Shown here: positions 37,603 through 48,127 of the stretch, in pieces
Layout of the letters: the number at the start of each line of letters is the position of its first letter
How positions within the stretch are numbered: the first letter of the stretch is position 1
Origin: Fidelibacterota bacterium
GTDB taxonomy: Bacteria > Fidelibacterota > Marinisomatia > SCGC-AAA003-L08 > JACNLC01
Direction of reading: 5' to 3'
Assembly: GCA_013204025.1 (NCBI GenBank)
Contig: JABMOW010000008.1
Location: 20,930-84,929, forward strand
DNA: 64,000 bases
Notes under the pieces: generated by a model
Seen by the model: the letters and a program-made list of their open reading frames with translations, nothing else
Database searches by the model: none
Told to the model about the DNA's origin: nothing
Made by a program: the position numbers and the translations under genes

Positions 37603-38595
37603 ATGATAGAATTTCAAAATCCACTATTTCTCTTGTTATTGCTGGCTCTGCCGTTGATGTTCATTTGGTATCAACGAGCAGGCAGGCACCGTGAAGCGAC
37701 ACTTCGGTACTCTTCACTTGATCTGATCCCCACGCCCCTACTCCATGCTGGAAAGTGGAAATCCATTACGCTTCAATCCTTCAAATATGTTATTCTCCTT
37801 CTGATCATTTTGGGGCTTGCACGTCCGGTTAAAAAAGACAGCATCCAGGAAACCAAAACTGATATTATCGATGTGATGTTGGTGATCGATCAATCCTCAT
37901 CCATGTTGGCGCAGGACTTTGAGCCAAATCGTCTGGGCGCAGCAAAAGAAGTAGCGAAAAAATTTATAAAAGACCGCGAAGGTGATCGGTTAGGGATTAT
38001 CGTATTCGCAGGTGAGTCATTTATCCAGTGTCCCTTAACAACAGATACGGATGTACTTATTCAGTTTGCAGATCAGATCGATATTGTTGATCGGGATCAC
38101 GATGGAACCGCTATCGGAATGGCTATCGCAAATGCACTCAACCGGTTACGGGATTCTGAAACCAAATCAAAGATTATGATTCTGTTATCAGATGGATCTA
38201 ACAATCAGGGCGAACTTGATCCTTTGACAGCAGCAGATCTCACCGCCAAATTTGATATAAAGATTTATACTATCGGAGCCGGTACCCGTGGATTCGCTCC
38301 ATATCCGGTGCAGGATGCCTGGGGTCGGACGGTTATGAGAAATATTGAAGTCGAGGTTGACGAAGTAACTCTGGCAGAAATTGCCAGGATCACGGGTGGA
38401 AAATTTTACCGCGCTACGGATAATGAATCTTTGGTAAAAATATACGATGAAATCAATGCACTTGAACGAACAGAGGTTGAAGTCCATGAATATGAAAATA
38501 TTACTGATCTCTACAGTTTCTTCACCATACCTGCTGCATTACTTGCATTGGGATTTGTTGTGACTTTCAGAAGTATTTTCAGGAGACCATTCTGA
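37603..38595 (+). CDS. batA: BatA, VWA-domain aerotolerance protein
   Basis: The 330-residue protein has two N-terminal membrane helices, a von Willebrand factor A domain with the MIDAS motif DQSSS (residues about 97-101) and the GTA threonine site, and a C-terminal helix. It is first of five colinear bat genes. Bat proteins support growth under oxygen or stress in Bacteroides and Leptospira, by an unknown mechanism in the cell envelope. The moxR ATPase and DUF58 genes that usually precede batA are not in the window; tatA is the upstream neighbour. Confidence 0.9.
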   Translation: MIEFQNPLFLLLLLALPLMFIWYQRAGRHREATLRYSSLDLIPTPLLHAGKWKSITLQSFKYVILLLIILGLARPVKKDSIQETKTDIIDVMLVIDQSSSMLAQDFEPNRLGAAKEVAKKFIKDREGDRLGIIVFAGESFIQCPLTTDTDVLIQFADQIDIVDRDHDGTAIGMAIANALNRLRDSETKSKIMILLSDGSNNQGELDPLTAADLTAKFDIKIYTIGAGTRGFAPYPVQDAWGRTVMRNIEVEVDEVTLAEIARITGGKFYRATDNESLVKIYDEINALERTEVEVHEYENITDLYSFFTIPAALLALGFVVTFRSIFRRPF

Positions 38596-39626
38596 TGGTC
38601 AGATTTACGCATCCTCACTTGTTTTACCTGTTTATCCCGTTTGCGGTATTTCTGATTTGGAACTGGATCACCCGACGAAATCAAAATAAACGAATTGAAC
38701 AGATTGGGACTCCCAGCATTCGGCAGTTTCTATTTAACCGCATTTTATTCAACCGGATAAACCTGAAATACATTCTCATATTTTTAGGAACAACCTTTCT
38801 AATTCTTTCAAGTGTGGGACCACAGATTGGCACTCGTTTGACAGAGCTGAAACGGAAAGGTGTGGATGTAGTCATTGTATTGGATACATCAACGAGCATG
38901 GATGCAGTAGATGTAAAACCCAGTCGAATGGAAAAAGCAAAATATGAATTATCCCGACTGATCAACAACCTCAAAGGTGACCGGGTGGGACTTGTGGTTT
39001 TTGCAGGCACGGCTCATCTGCATATGCCACTGACAACCGATTATGGCGCAGCTCGGTTATTCCTCAATTCTATTGATACTAAAACGGTTTCCAGCCAAGG
39101 CACAAATTTCCAGGATGCTATTAAACTGGCACTGGACAATGTAGACGCAGAAGATAACAAATATAAAGTAGTGGTTTTGGTCTCTGACGGTGAGGATCAC
39201 CAAGGTGGAATTTCTGATCTGGCTGAGGATGCCCGACAAAATCAGATTATTATCCACACTTTAGGTGTTGGTACAACTGGTGGCGGACCTATCCCTGTAT
39301 CTGATGCTCAAGGAAACCAAGTTTTTAAAAAGGATGGCTCCGGGAGGATCATCACCACTCAATTGAATGATGCCGTATTAAATGAGATTGCGGTTACCAC
39401 GGGAGGGAAGTATATTCGAATCGAAAATCAAGCCAATGCTATTGGTCCGTTATTGGATGAGCTGGATAATATGGAGAAGCGCGACATGAAAACCCATGTG
39501 TTCTCTCAATATGAGGACCGGTATGGCGTATTTTTATTATTAGCAGGTTTGTGCTTTTTGATCGAATTTTTAATTACTACACGGAGCAGCAAAGAAATCA
39601 CCTGGCAAGGTAGGTTCAGTAGATGA
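38595..39626 (+). CDS. batB: BatB, VWA-domain aerotolerance protein
   Basis: The 343-residue protein repeats the BatA plan: two N-terminal helices, VWA domain with MIDAS DTSTS (residues about 97-101), VLVSDGEDHQGG and a C-terminal helix near residue 320. It begins on the last base of the batA stop, showing tight coupling. BatA and BatB are thought to interact in the inner membrane. Confidence 0.9.
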   Translation: MVRFTHPHLFYLFIPFAVFLIWNWITRRNQNKRIEQIGTPSIRQFLFNRILFNRINLKYILIFLGTTFLILSSVGPQIGTRLTELKRKGVDVVIVLDTSTSMDAVDVKPSRMEKAKYELSRLINNLKGDRVGLVVFAGTAHLHMPLTTDYGAARLFLNSIDTKTVSSQGTNFQDAIKLALDNVDAEDNKYKVVVLVSDGEDHQGGISDLAEDARQNQIIIHTLGVGTTGGGPIPVSDAQGNQVFKKDGSGRIITTQLNDAVLNEIAVTTGGKYIRIENQANAIGPLLDELDNMEKRDMKTHVFSQYEDRYGVFLLLAGLCFLIEFLITTRSSKEITWQGRFSR

Positions 39627-40441
39627 GGAGTACAGGAACACACATGAGATTACTTTTTTTCATCATGATATTTACTTTTGCATTAAGTCAGCAACCAGCA
39701 GATTTGCTTCCCAGCACTCAACAACCTCAAATGCCACCTGATCCAAAATTGGAAAAAGCGCTTCTTGAATATGAACAATTATTAAAAGAGCACCCGGATA
39801 AAAAAGAATTGAATTATAATATGGGCAACATCAAGTACCTCATGGGCGATTTGGAGTCTGCGGTTTCTGAATACCAGAAAGCAGAAGGAGTACCGGACAA
39901 TATTTCCCGGTCACATGCGTATTATAATGCAGGCAATGCCATGGTTCAGCAGGAAAATTTACAAGAAGCCATCTCTTTGTATAAAAATGCTATGCTGTTG
40001 AATCCTGAAGATGAGGACCTAAAGTACAATTACGAATTAAGTAAACTGATGCTCCAGCAGCAACAACAGCAGCAACAGGAAAACCAGGATTCCGACGAGA
40101 AAAAAGAACAGGAACAGCAACAAGAAGAGCAGAAACAGCAGCAAGAAAATCAATCAGACGAACAGCAGAAGGACGAATCCCAGCAGAAAAAAGATTCAGA
40201 AGAACAGGATAAAGAGGAAGGCGAAGAACAGGATAAGCCATCGGAAGAACAAGCAAAAGAAGAAGAAAAAAAAGAAGATGAATCTCCACCACCGCTGACA
40301 CCTTCAGCCGAAAATGAAGAAAAAAAATTGGGAAAAGAAGAAGCAGAAGCCATACTGAATTCACTGAAAGCAGATGAAGACAATATGATGAAGAAGAAGT
40401 ACGTGAGCGCCAAACAGGTAAAAGCAGAGAAGGACTGGTAA
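39623..40441 (+). CDS. batC: BatC, TPR protein with a long Gln/Glu-rich tail
   Basis: The 272-residue protein has a signal-like N-terminus, two or three TPR units between about residues 40 and 140 (LNYNMGNIKYLMGDLESAVS, SHAYYNAGNAMVQQENLQEA) and then some 90 residues made almost only of Gln, Glu, Lys, Asp and Ser. The low-complexity tail is common in BatC homologues. It overlaps batB by four bases. Confidence 0.85.
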   Translation: MRSTGTHMRLLFFIMIFTFALSQQPADLLPSTQQPQMPPDPKLEKALLEYEQLLKEHPDKKELNYNMGNIKYLMGDLESAVSEYQKAEGVPDNISRSHAYYNAGNAMVQQENLQEAISLYKNAMLLNPEDEDLKYNYELSKLMLQQQQQQQQENQDSDEKKEQEQQQEEQKQQQENQSDEQQKDESQQKKDSEEQDKEEGEEQDKPSEEQAKEEEKKEDESPPPLTPSAENEEKKLGKEEAEAILNSLKADEDNMMKKKYVSAKQVKAEKDW

Positions 40442-42178
40442 GTGATCCGTGTGTTCATATTTCTATTGATCAGCCTAACACTATGTTTTGCTGCAGATCC
40501 ACAGATCCGGGTCACAGTAGATCGGAATAAAATTTACGAAGGAGATTCCGTTACGCTCACCGTGAGTGTGGAAAACGGAAATGGTTATCCGCAGTTGAAT
40601 ATTTCTGATATTGAAGATTTCCGAACTGTAACAGGGCCTAATCAATCATCCAATATGCAATGGGTCAACGGTGAAGTCACATCCACGCATTCATTAGTTT
40701 ACGTCATGGTTCCTAAAAACAGGGGCGAATTATTCATCCCGGAATTGACCATCAAGGCAGAGGGTAAGACATATAAATCCAAACCCATCTCTGTCACTGT
40801 ATATAAACGGAAGGACCAATTTACTACTGGTACACAGGGTAACCCTCCTGAGAGTCGGTACTTTATTGAAGCATCCGTTGATAAACCAAATCCTTACAGA
40901 GGAGAGCAGGTCACTCTAACCTACACGATTTATACCAAAGTGGATATTTCTAAATTTGAAAAAAAGATAATTCCTCGCTATCAGGGATTCTGGACGCATG
41001 AGCTGAACACTCCGCGGAATTTACAGTTACGTGAAGTGGTGCGTGGCGGAGCAAAGTGGTATGCAGGGACAGTGAAAAAGATCGCACTTTTTCCGACGCA
41101 ATCGGGCATTATTGATATCGAACCCCTCACAGCAGTGATTGGCCTCAGGGTGGAAGACAGGTCGCAGAGGGGATTATTTTCAAATATGTTTGCCACCACA
41201 AAAAACTATTCGATTTCCTCAAACTCGGTTCAACTTGATGTCCAATCTTTACCACCCAACTCCGGGAAGGTATCTGCCGCAGTGGGAGACTGGGCTATCA
41301 CAAGTAGGATAACTGCAAATGACGTCAAACAGAATGAGGCTGTGACTTTGACCATCCGACTTCGGGGAAAAGGGAATCTACAGGCTGTGGATATCCAGGA
41401 TATTAACTTCCCAGACGAAATCGAAGTATTTGATCCCACCATCAATGTGGATGAACATCCGCAGGGAGATGTAGTCGCCGGGACGAAAACCATTGAGTAT
41501 GTACTGATCCCCCGGGGAACAGGGAATATAAAATTACCATCAATTGAACTTTCATATTTTGATCTCCGAACGAAACAATGGCGGGCCAAGGCGACGCGAC
41601 CCATTGTCCTCAAAGTAACACCCGGAGATCGAAATTACTCCACCGAAATTGGATTTACAAAAAAAGAAGTCTCTCTCATGGGTCGGGATATCCGCTTTGC
41701 CGACCATCGCACCCCAACGTGGAGAAGAAGCGATGCGGGGATGGTTTCGCCATGGACGGTTACTTTTCTATTTGCAGCGGTATTCTTGTATTTTATACCC
41801 TGGTTTCTTTCCTATAATCAGGCACGAGTCGCTGCAACTGCAGGCTCACGGCAAGCTAGAAAAGCGTTGAAGTCAGCATTGGAATCTTTAAAAAATTATA
41901 CGGGCGATCCGTCAACAGATTACCGAAACATGCAGTCTGCATTAACTGTCTTTCTCAATCTGAAACAAAGTACACGGAAAGAACGCTCCACAAGCGACAT
42001 CGTCGAAGCGATGAAGGCACATGGCGTATCGGATGATATTATATCACAAATTGAGAATATTTTAATCCGGGGAGATGCCGTTCGGTTTGCACCTGTGTCA
42101 CGTGAGGAATCCAAAACGGACTTTCAAACTATGAGTACCGCATTAGAGGAATTAGATCACCATTGGAGTGTAAAATGA
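40442..42178 (+). CDS. batD: BatD, large membrane-anchored aerotolerance protein
   Basis: The 578-residue protein has a signal peptide, a long periplasmic beta-rich BatD region (RVTVDRNKIYEGDSVTLTV is the family opening), a membrane helix near residues 438-458 and a cytoplasmic helical tail. It starts with GTG directly after the batC stop. Function in the Bat complex is known only in general terms. Confidence 0.88.
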   Translation: MIRVFIFLLISLTLCFAADPQIRVTVDRNKIYEGDSVTLTVSVENGNGYPQLNISDIEDFRTVTGPNQSSNMQWVNGEVTSTHSLVYVMVPKNRGELFIPELTIKAEGKTYKSKPISVTVYKRKDQFTTGTQGNPPESRYFIEASVDKPNPYRGEQVTLTYTIYTKVDISKFEKKIIPRYQGFWTHELNTPRNLQLREVVRGGAKWYAGTVKKIALFPTQSGIIDIEPLTAVIGLRVEDRSQRGLFSNMFATTKNYSISSNSVQLDVQSLPPNSGKVSAAVGDWAITSRITANDVKQNEAVTLTIRLRGKGNLQAVDIQDINFPDEIEVFDPTINVDEHPQGDVVAGTKTIEYVLIPRGTGNIKLPSIELSYFDLRTKQWRAKATRPIVLKVTPGDRNYSTEIGFTKKEVSLMGRDIRFADHRTPTWRRSDAGMVSPWTVTFLFAAVFLYFIPWFLSYNQARVAATAGSRQARKALKSALESLKNYTGDPSTDYRNMQSALTVFLNLKQSTRKERSTSDIVEAMKAHGVSDDIISQIENILIRGDAVRFAPVSREESKTDFQTMSTALEELDHHWSVK

Positions 42179-42936
42179 AGGCAATCCAAATGTTGATTCT
42201 GATTTTCATCGCTGTTACCGGGATGGTAACGGCCGATGAAGTCAGTGAACGTTATTCCCAGGGCATGGAAGCCGTAGAAGCAGGACAGTTCAATCTTGCG
42301 GTGCAGGAATTCGAGAGAATATTACAATCCGGGTGGGAATCAGCTCCGCTACTGTACAATCTGGGTAATGCCTACTTTAGAGAAAATAATATTGCAGGCG
42401 CAGTGTGGGCATATGAAAAATGCCTGAAACTAGACCCGGGATTTCAAGATGTCATCTATAATTTGAGTTTGGTAAACCTGAAAGTGAAAGACCGGGTAGA
42501 TGTCCCCACGCCACCCATATACCTGCAGTTTTATCGTCATCTCAAACAGCAATTCACTCCGGAAGTGTGGATATCCATCTGCAGCTTGTGGTTGGTCCTG
42601 TTTACGCTCTTTAGAATGGTAAGGTTGGTCAAGAGGTGGGATCATATCAAACCGTTGAAAATTACCGAACATGTTTTCATAATTCTTTTGATCATGTCAG
42701 TTCTTGTAGGCGCTCATGCAATCAATGATGTTATGCGAATCGAGGAGGGGATAATCTATTCCGATACGGTGACAGCTACTTCAGAACCCAACGAATATTC
42801 AACTACTCTGTTTCAGGTTCACGAAGGATTAAAAGTGACAGTCATTGATCAAATGAAGGATTGGGTAGAAATCCGACTGATTGATGATAAATCTGGCTGG
42901 ATACCCGAAAAGGATGTGCGGCTGTTTCGGGAATAA
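42175..42936 (+). CDS. batE: BatE, TPR and SH3-type aerotolerance protein
   Basis: The protein has a signal peptide (MKAIQMLILIFIAVTGMVTA), TPR units (YNLGNAYFRENNIAGAVWAY), two membrane helices in the middle and a C-terminal bacterial SH3-like domain (HEGLKVTVIDQMKDWVEIRL, SGWIPEKDVRLF). I chose the ATG at 42175 that overlaps the batD stop (ATGA) over the frame start at 42163, because it begins right at the signal peptide. It closes the bat operon. Confidence 0.87.
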   Translation: MKAIQMLILIFIAVTGMVTADEVSERYSQGMEAVEAGQFNLAVQEFERILQSGWESAPLLYNLGNAYFRENNIAGAVWAYEKCLKLDPGFQDVIYNLSLVNLKVKDRVDVPTPPIYLQFYRHLKQQFTPEVWISICSLWLVLFTLFRMVRLVKRWDHIKPLKITEHVFIILLIMSVLVGAHAINDVMRIEEGIIYSDTVTATSEPNEYSTTLFQVHEGLKVTVIDQMKDWVEIRLIDDKSGWIPEKDVRLFRE

Positions 42937-43000
42937 TTATTTGAAGATGATCTTCCTTTAAGTTGAAGATCGCAAAATTCACTAAATGAGGTAAGTCACC

Positions 43001-43525
43001 GTGAAGAAAATTATGTATTTGATCATCGTGACCCTGCTCACGATATCCTGTTCAGTCCGGGAAAATAAATCTTCAACTATTACCAGCCAGGTGCAACAAC
43101 AAACTGAAGATCAGGCAGGTATTAAACCTGATGTGAAATGGGAAGTGCACACGGAAATAGACGAAAACGGGAATATCGTCCGGTACGATTCCACCTATAC
43201 ATGGTCAAATTCCTACGCCAAAGATGATTCTACCAGTACCAATATGGATAGCCTGAAAGAATCTTTCACCAAGGCATTCAACAAGCAATTCACTACTCAA
43301 TGGAATCGAAAATTTCATAGCGCTTTCCCGAACGATTCACTGAAACACTTTGGGCAATTTCCCAACGATGAATTTATGAAAATGTGGAATGAGCATTTCG
43401 AACAAATGGGGGATATGTTCCTGAATATGGATTCTTTAAAGAATCGAATGTTTAAACAAGTATTTCCGGATTCCTCAAACTCTGCTAAAATAACCGCACA
43501 GAAAAAATCACGATTTGATATTTAG
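43001..43525 (+). CDS. Hypothetical lipoprotein
   Basis: The 174-residue protein begins with GTG and has a lipoprotein signal (MKKIMYLIIVTLLTISC, cysteine 17). The rest is hydrophilic, with several similar 'MDSLK' helices (TNMDSLKESFTKAFNKQF, NMDSLKNRMFKQVF). I recognise no domain. It lies 64 bases after batE on the same strand, with a 7-bp inverted repeat (GATCTTC-N9-GAAGATC, 42949-42971) between them, so co-transcription is uncertain. Confidence 0.65.
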   Translation: MKKIMYLIIVTLLTISCSVRENKSSTITSQVQQQTEDQAGIKPDVKWEVHTEIDENGNIVRYDSTYTWSNSYAKDDSTSTNMDSLKESFTKAFNKQFTTQWNRKFHSAFPNDSLKHFGQFPNDEFMKMWNEHFEQMGDMFLNMDSLKNRMFKQVFPDSSNSAKITAQKKSRFDI

Positions 43526-43706
43526 ATAGTTGACAAATAATGGCCACAGTATACGGTCAGAAATGTGACCTAATAATAGATTGGTTTTAACCCCAAGTAC
43601 TACCTAGTCCCCAAAATACCAGAGCAGGCTCGGCGAATTAAGCAAGACCACCTAAGACCACCTCGTCCGCTTTAGTGGAACGTGTCGGTGGATTAAGTTA
43701 GAAATT

Positions 43707-46700
43707 TTAGTTTACTTTATTATATGAGTGTGAATTATTTCCCTTGATTTTCAACTTTTTTCCTTCGATCATAGAGTGAACAATGGGGATGATCACTAGA
43801 GTGATAGGCATAGCAAAACCCAATCCGAAGATGAACGAAAATCCCATAGGCTGCCACCCTTTTTCAGCATAAGTGAGAGGGAGCAATCCGATGATGGTAG
43901 TAACTGTAGTGAGTAAAATAGGACGGATTCGCGTCATCCCAGCCTGAACAATGGCTTCATACAAAGGTAATCCTTCATCTACCAATTTATTAATATAGTC
44001 GACGAGAATAATGGAAATATTCACTACTACTCCTGCAAGACCAACAATAGCAATGAGTGCCACCAGAGCAAAGGGTTGGCCACCGATGAATAACCCATAA
44101 ATAGCACCGAAAATACCCAGAGGGATTGTCAGCATAATGGTGAGCGGCTGTGTAAATGATTGAAATTGTGCTACCATTAACACATAGATAAGCAGGATCG
44201 CCAGAATGAATGCTTTTCCAAGGGCTACAAAAGATTCTGCGAACTGTTCAAAATCCCCAGTATAGTCAAAGTGATATCCTGCGGGCAGTGGCATTATATC
44301 TAATTTGGCTTTTAGCTCCTTGGCGATTTCGACTGATGAATATCCTGATTTGTTATTTGCGGATACTCGAACCACCCTGTCACCATCATAATGTCGAATG
44401 GAGGCCATCCCTTTTCCCACATCAAAATGAGTGACTTGTCTAAGCAAAATTGGTTGACCTACCCGATTTAAAATTTTAATATTTTCAATATCCTCAATAG
44501 AATCCCGCCATTTCTCCTTCAAGCGAACCATTACTTTTACATCTTCGTCATCCATCCGGATAGTAGTGGCTTCGGTGCCATTGATGGCAGTGCGCACGGT
44601 TCCAATGATTTCTGCAGTACTCACCATCAACCTGGCAGCGTTCTGGCGGTCAATGATGAAACTGATCTGTGGAAAACCTTCAGTGAGATCGTCATCCACA
44701 TCTGTTGTACCTTCAATGGTCTTTAACGAATCCTGTACAGCATCTGAAATGGTTCTGAGGATGGTATAATCCTTACCGATAATTTTTAACCCCACGGGTG
44801 AATCTGATGGTGGTCCACCTTGTATAGCAGGTACGCGGACTTCCGCACCGGAGATTTGTTTCACATCTTCTCGGAGCATAGTTTGTAACTCAGCTGCGGT
44901 GATATCCCGGTCTTTTTCATCTACAAGATCAATAATAATTTGAGAATAATTGTCAGATGTTCCAGAACTGAAGTCAAATGAAGACGCTCCGCCACCACCG
45001 ATATTGGCAACGAAATCTATGAAATATGGAGCGTACTTTTCATCGAGAAGGAGTTTTTCAACTTCAAGGCTGACACGGTCGGTTTCGCTCAAGGGTGAGC
45101 CAACAGGGGTCTCTACATTAATCCATAATTGACCGATATCATCAGGAGGAAATAGCTCCACTTCAACAATACCGAATCCCATCAATGCCATGGCACCTAT
45201 AACATAAGGGATAGTGCCCAGCAGAAATAATTTTTTGTGTTTGAGCCCCAAACGGAGGATAGGCTCATAAAATCTTTGCAGTTTTAGAGTCAGTTGGACA
45301 CCGAAATTTTTCTTTTGTCGACTTGCCAATGTCATGGGAGACCGCATAACAAGCGAACTAATTGTGGGATTCACGACAATACCCACAAGGAATGAAGCAG
45401 CGAGCGCCATTGATACCGTTATGGGAATGTATTTCAGAAAATCGCCCATTGTACCGGGCATGATCAGCATAGGCATGAAAGCGGCTACCGTAGTGAGTGT
45501 AGATGTGAGGATCGGTAGTGCGACTTCGTTGGTACCGAAAGCAGCCGCAAATGAACGGATGTGATAACCTGGGACTAGGCTTTTATCAACAGAAACAAGT
45601 TGTTCATCTGTTACAGAATCCAGCTTGTCACGGTTATCTTTTATGGATTGCCAATCCGTGGGGAGTCCCAATGCAATTGCGCCAATGTACCGTTTTTTCC
45701 ACATACCATGGTGGCGATAGATATTTTCCACAACCACAATAGCATTGTCAACGATCATTCCCACAACCAATACCATTGAGAATAATGTGAGGCTGTTCAT
45801 AGAAATATCAAATAACCAAAGCAGAGTAAAAGTAATAAGAATTGTCATCGGGAGGACGATAGCTGCAATAAGCGAATTTCGAAATCCGAGAAAAATAAAT
45901 AAGGTAAACACAACTAGAATAAGACCTTGAAAACCGCTACGGCTTAACTGGTTTAAGGAGTCATTAATCCATTTCGCTTGATCGCCGGTAATTGCATATT
46001 CGGTTCCTGCAGGCAGCATACTTTTGGCGTTTTCCAGATATTCCAGCACGTTTTCGGTAATCGTGATTGTATTGCTCCCGCCCCGTTTCTTTATGGCGAG
46101 AGTGACTGCAGGTTCGAGTTCTAATCGGGCATAACTTTGGGGATCCATGTGGCTGTCCACAACCTCAGCAATATCCCGCAATTTGATGACTCTGCCATCC
46201 AGACCGGCGATGGAAAGTTCTCCGAGATCGTAAGTATCCTGAATATTCCCTTTCACCTGGGTAATAAATTTCTTACCCCCTAACTCAAGAGTCCCACCGG
46301 GTATTTCCAGGTTTTCACTGGCAATTAATCCAACGATAGCATTCAGTGTCAAACGATATTTTTCAAGGGACGCAGGATCAACATTTACATCAAACTGTCG
46401 ATCTATTCCACCCACCACATCACAGCTCAAAACGTCTGGGATATTTTCAATATCGGACTTCAGCTGTTTGGCCATTCGAGTCAGCTCAACATAGTCATCT
46501 CCATTAAAGGAAACGACAAGGATGGGCGTGTCACTGAAATTCAGTTCCAGGATCATTGGGTCGATGATATCAGCGGGGAGTTCGCTTTCAACATCTGCTA
46601 CGGCTTCACGGACATCCCTCAATTTTTTTTCAATATCGGTTCCGACATCGAAATTAACGCCAATACTCGCTGATCCGGTACTACTGGTGGATGTTATAAA

Positions 46701-46937
46701 ATCTACATCCGTCAAACCTTTGAGTTTGTCTTCTAATTTATTAGTAATGAGTGATTCCACCTGATTGGGTGGAGCACCAGGATAAGGAACGATGACCAAA
46801 ACGACGGGTATAGAAATATCTGGATTCAGTTCCTTTGGCATTGTATATAATGCAAATATCCCTGATAAAATGGGTAGAACGATCAACAGGAGAATGACGA
46901 CTCTCCAATTGTTCAAAAATATACGAATCAAATTCAT
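43707..46937 (-). CDS. RND-family efflux transporter permease
   Basis: The 1076-residue protein has the AcrB/MexB-type layout of 12 helices with two large periplasmic loops. The first helix is followed by YPGAPPNQVESLIT, and the fourth-helix proton relay appears as GMIVDNAIVVVENI. The C-terminal half carries the second repeat (IVGLAGVVVNISIILVDYIN). It should pump small molecules or lipids out with the fusion protein and TolC homologue encoded next to it on the same strand (TolC, fusion, pump order). The substrate is not predictable. Confidence 0.92.
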   Translation of the reverse strand: MNLIRIFLNNWRVVILLLIVLPILSGIFALYTMPKELNPDISIPVVLVIVPYPGAPPNQVESLITNKLEDKLKGLTDVDFITSTSSTGSASIGVNFDVGTDIEKKLRDVREAVADVESELPADIIDPMILELNFSDTPILVVSFNGDDYVELTRMAKQLKSDIENIPDVLSCDVVGGIDRQFDVNVDPASLEKYRLTLNAIVGLIASENLEIPGGTLELGGKKFITQVKGNIQDTYDLGELSIAGLDGRVIKLRDIAEVVDSHMDPQSYARLELEPAVTLAIKKRGGSNTITITENVLEYLENAKSMLPAGTEYAITGDQAKWINDSLNQLSRSGFQGLILVVFTLFIFLGFRNSLIAAIVLPMTILITFTLLWLFDISMNSLTLFSMVLVVGMIVDNAIVVVENIYRHHGMWKKRYIGAIALGLPTDWQSIKDNRDKLDSVTDEQLVSVDKSLVPGYHIRSFAAAFGTNEVALPILTSTLTTVAAFMPMLIMPGTMGDFLKYIPITVSMALAASFLVGIVVNPTISSLVMRSPMTLASRQKKNFGVQLTLKLQRFYEPILRLGLKHKKLFLLGTIPYVIGAMALMGFGIVEVELFPPDDIGQLWINVETPVGSPLSETDRVSLEVEKLLLDEKYAPYFIDFVANIGGGGASSFDFSSGTSDNYSQIIIDLVDEKDRDITAAELQTMLREDVKQISGAEVRVPAIQGGPPSDSPVGLKIIGKDYTILRTISDAVQDSLKTIEGTTDVDDDLTEGFPQISFIIDRQNAARLMVSTAEIIGTVRTAINGTEATTIRMDDEDVKVMVRLKEKWRDSIEDIENIKILNRVGQPILLRQVTHFDVGKGMASIRHYDGDRVVRVSANNKSGYSSVEIAKELKAKLDIMPLPAGYHFDYTGDFEQFAESFVALGKAFILAILLIYVLMVAQFQSFTQPLTIMLTIPLGIFGAIYGLFIGGQPFALVALIAIVGLAGVVVNISIILVDYINKLVDEGLPLYEAIVQAGMTRIRPILLTTVTTIIGLLPLTYAEKGWQPMGFSFIFGLGFAMPITLVIIPIVHSMIEGKKLKIKGNNSHSYNKVN

Positions 46938-46975
46938 GAATTATGCCTTAATGATTGGTTGTAGCTACAGGTTGA

Positions 46976-48076
46976 TTAATGACGGTTTTCTTGTAAAAAT
47001 TCATTGATGCCTTTCCATTCCTTGCTCACATTTACAGCATCACCAGAGTTGCAATATTCTTGCCCTCTCACAATGATTACATCTCCTGCTTCTATTCCTG
47101 ATCTGATATAAACTTTATCCCGGATTTGAGTTTTGAGTTCCACTTGTTTTTCTACAGCATGATCTTCCTCGATGATAAATGCAACCCATCGGCCGCTCTT
47201 TTTCATGATTGCTTTTCCGGGTACTGTGATCAGCTTTCTGGCTTCGGGTTGGTATATTTCAATGGTAGCTGTCCACCCTGAAAGAAGGGATAAATTGGAG
47301 TTATCCAATTCGACTTTTATTGGGAACGCACCATCTTGTGATGCGGAACGGCTGATAAATACCACTTTGCCGGAATACGTTTTTCCTGGCGAATTATCAG
47401 AATATATGATCACTTTGGACTTCGTACTGATCGAAGTTAAACCAGATTCGCTGACGGATAGATTGACTTTCAATTGACGTAAATTCTGGATGGTAAATGC
47501 AGGTCCGGTACCGGATACCTGTTGGCCAGTGTCGATAGATCGGCTGGCAATGTATCCGTCGATAGGGGAGGTAATCTTTGTGCGTTCAAGTTGTCGCGCT
47601 GCCATATTTTTGGCGGCTTTTGTCTGGTCAAATTGTGCTGTTGCAATTTTATACGCTGTTTCAATTCCATCAAGGGCTGCCTGTGAACTGAAACCATCCT
47701 TATTTAATTTAACCTGTCGTTTGTAATTGGACTCGGCATTCGTCAGATTTGCTTGTGCTAAATCAAATGCTGCCTTTGCTTGTTGGTATCCAAGTTTATA
47801 ATCGATTTGATCAATCAGGGCGAGAATATCTCCTTTATGAACCTCATCACCTTCAAATTTTATGACAGATTCGATTTTTCCCATGACTTCAGGGAAAACA
47901 TCCACTTGGGATACGGGTTGAAGCAAACCTGAAAATTCAAGAAACGAACGAGCAGATTCTATCTCGGCTTTCACTACTTCAACTTGAGTTCCGCTATTGT
48001 TTTCTTCCTCTACATTATCACCCTGACAGGCAACTAGGAGTAATACAAATACCGGTATAATTAATTTTTTTATCAC
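46976..48076 (-). CDS. RND efflux membrane fusion lipoprotein
   Basis: This periplasmic adaptor has a lipoprotein signal (IKKLIIPVFVLLLVAC), a biotinyl/lipoyl-like hairpin (GKIESVIKFEGDEVHKGDIL), a coiled coil and the beta-barrel domain with SPIDGYIASRSIDTGQQV. A longer frame starts at 48115, but a GTG at 48076 with GAGGT seven bases upstream begins exactly at the signal peptide, and I prefer it. It lies between the TolC and pump genes. Confidence 0.9.
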   Translation of the reverse strand: MIKKLIIPVFVLLLVACQGDNVEEENNSGTQVEVVKAEIESARSFLEFSGLLQPVSQVDVFPEVMGKIESVIKFEGDEVHKGDILALIDQIDYKLGYQQAKAAFDLAQANLTNAESNYKRQVKLNKDGFSSQAALDGIETAYKIATAQFDQTKAAKNMAARQLERTKITSPIDGYIASRSIDTGQQVSGTGPAFTIQNLRQLKVNLSVSESGLTSISTKSKVIIYSDNSPGKTYSGKVVFISRSASQDGAFPIKVELDNSNLSLLSGWTATIEIYQPEARKLITVPGKAIMKKSGRWVAFIIEEDHAVEKQVELKTQIRDKVYIRSGIEAGDVIIVRGQEYCNSGDAVNVSKEWKGINEFLQENRH

Positions 48077-48127
48077 ATTTACCTCATATCTTAAAAATTT
48101 CTGACAAATGACCATCCATGTACTTTG

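Noticed and set aside
40049..40300. Possible tandem repeat array in batC
   Set aside because: CAG/CAA/GAA-rich low-complexity coding sequence, not a regular repeat or CRISPR.
39990..40515. Long minus-strand frames (124 and 121 codons) opposite batC
   Set aside because: They are antisense to the Gln/Glu-rich tail of BatC; the Leu/Ser-rich products are a composition effect.
43657..43675. Direct repeat AGACCACCTA-AGACCACCT after the lipoprotein gene
   Set aside because: Two short copies only, without any linked feature.
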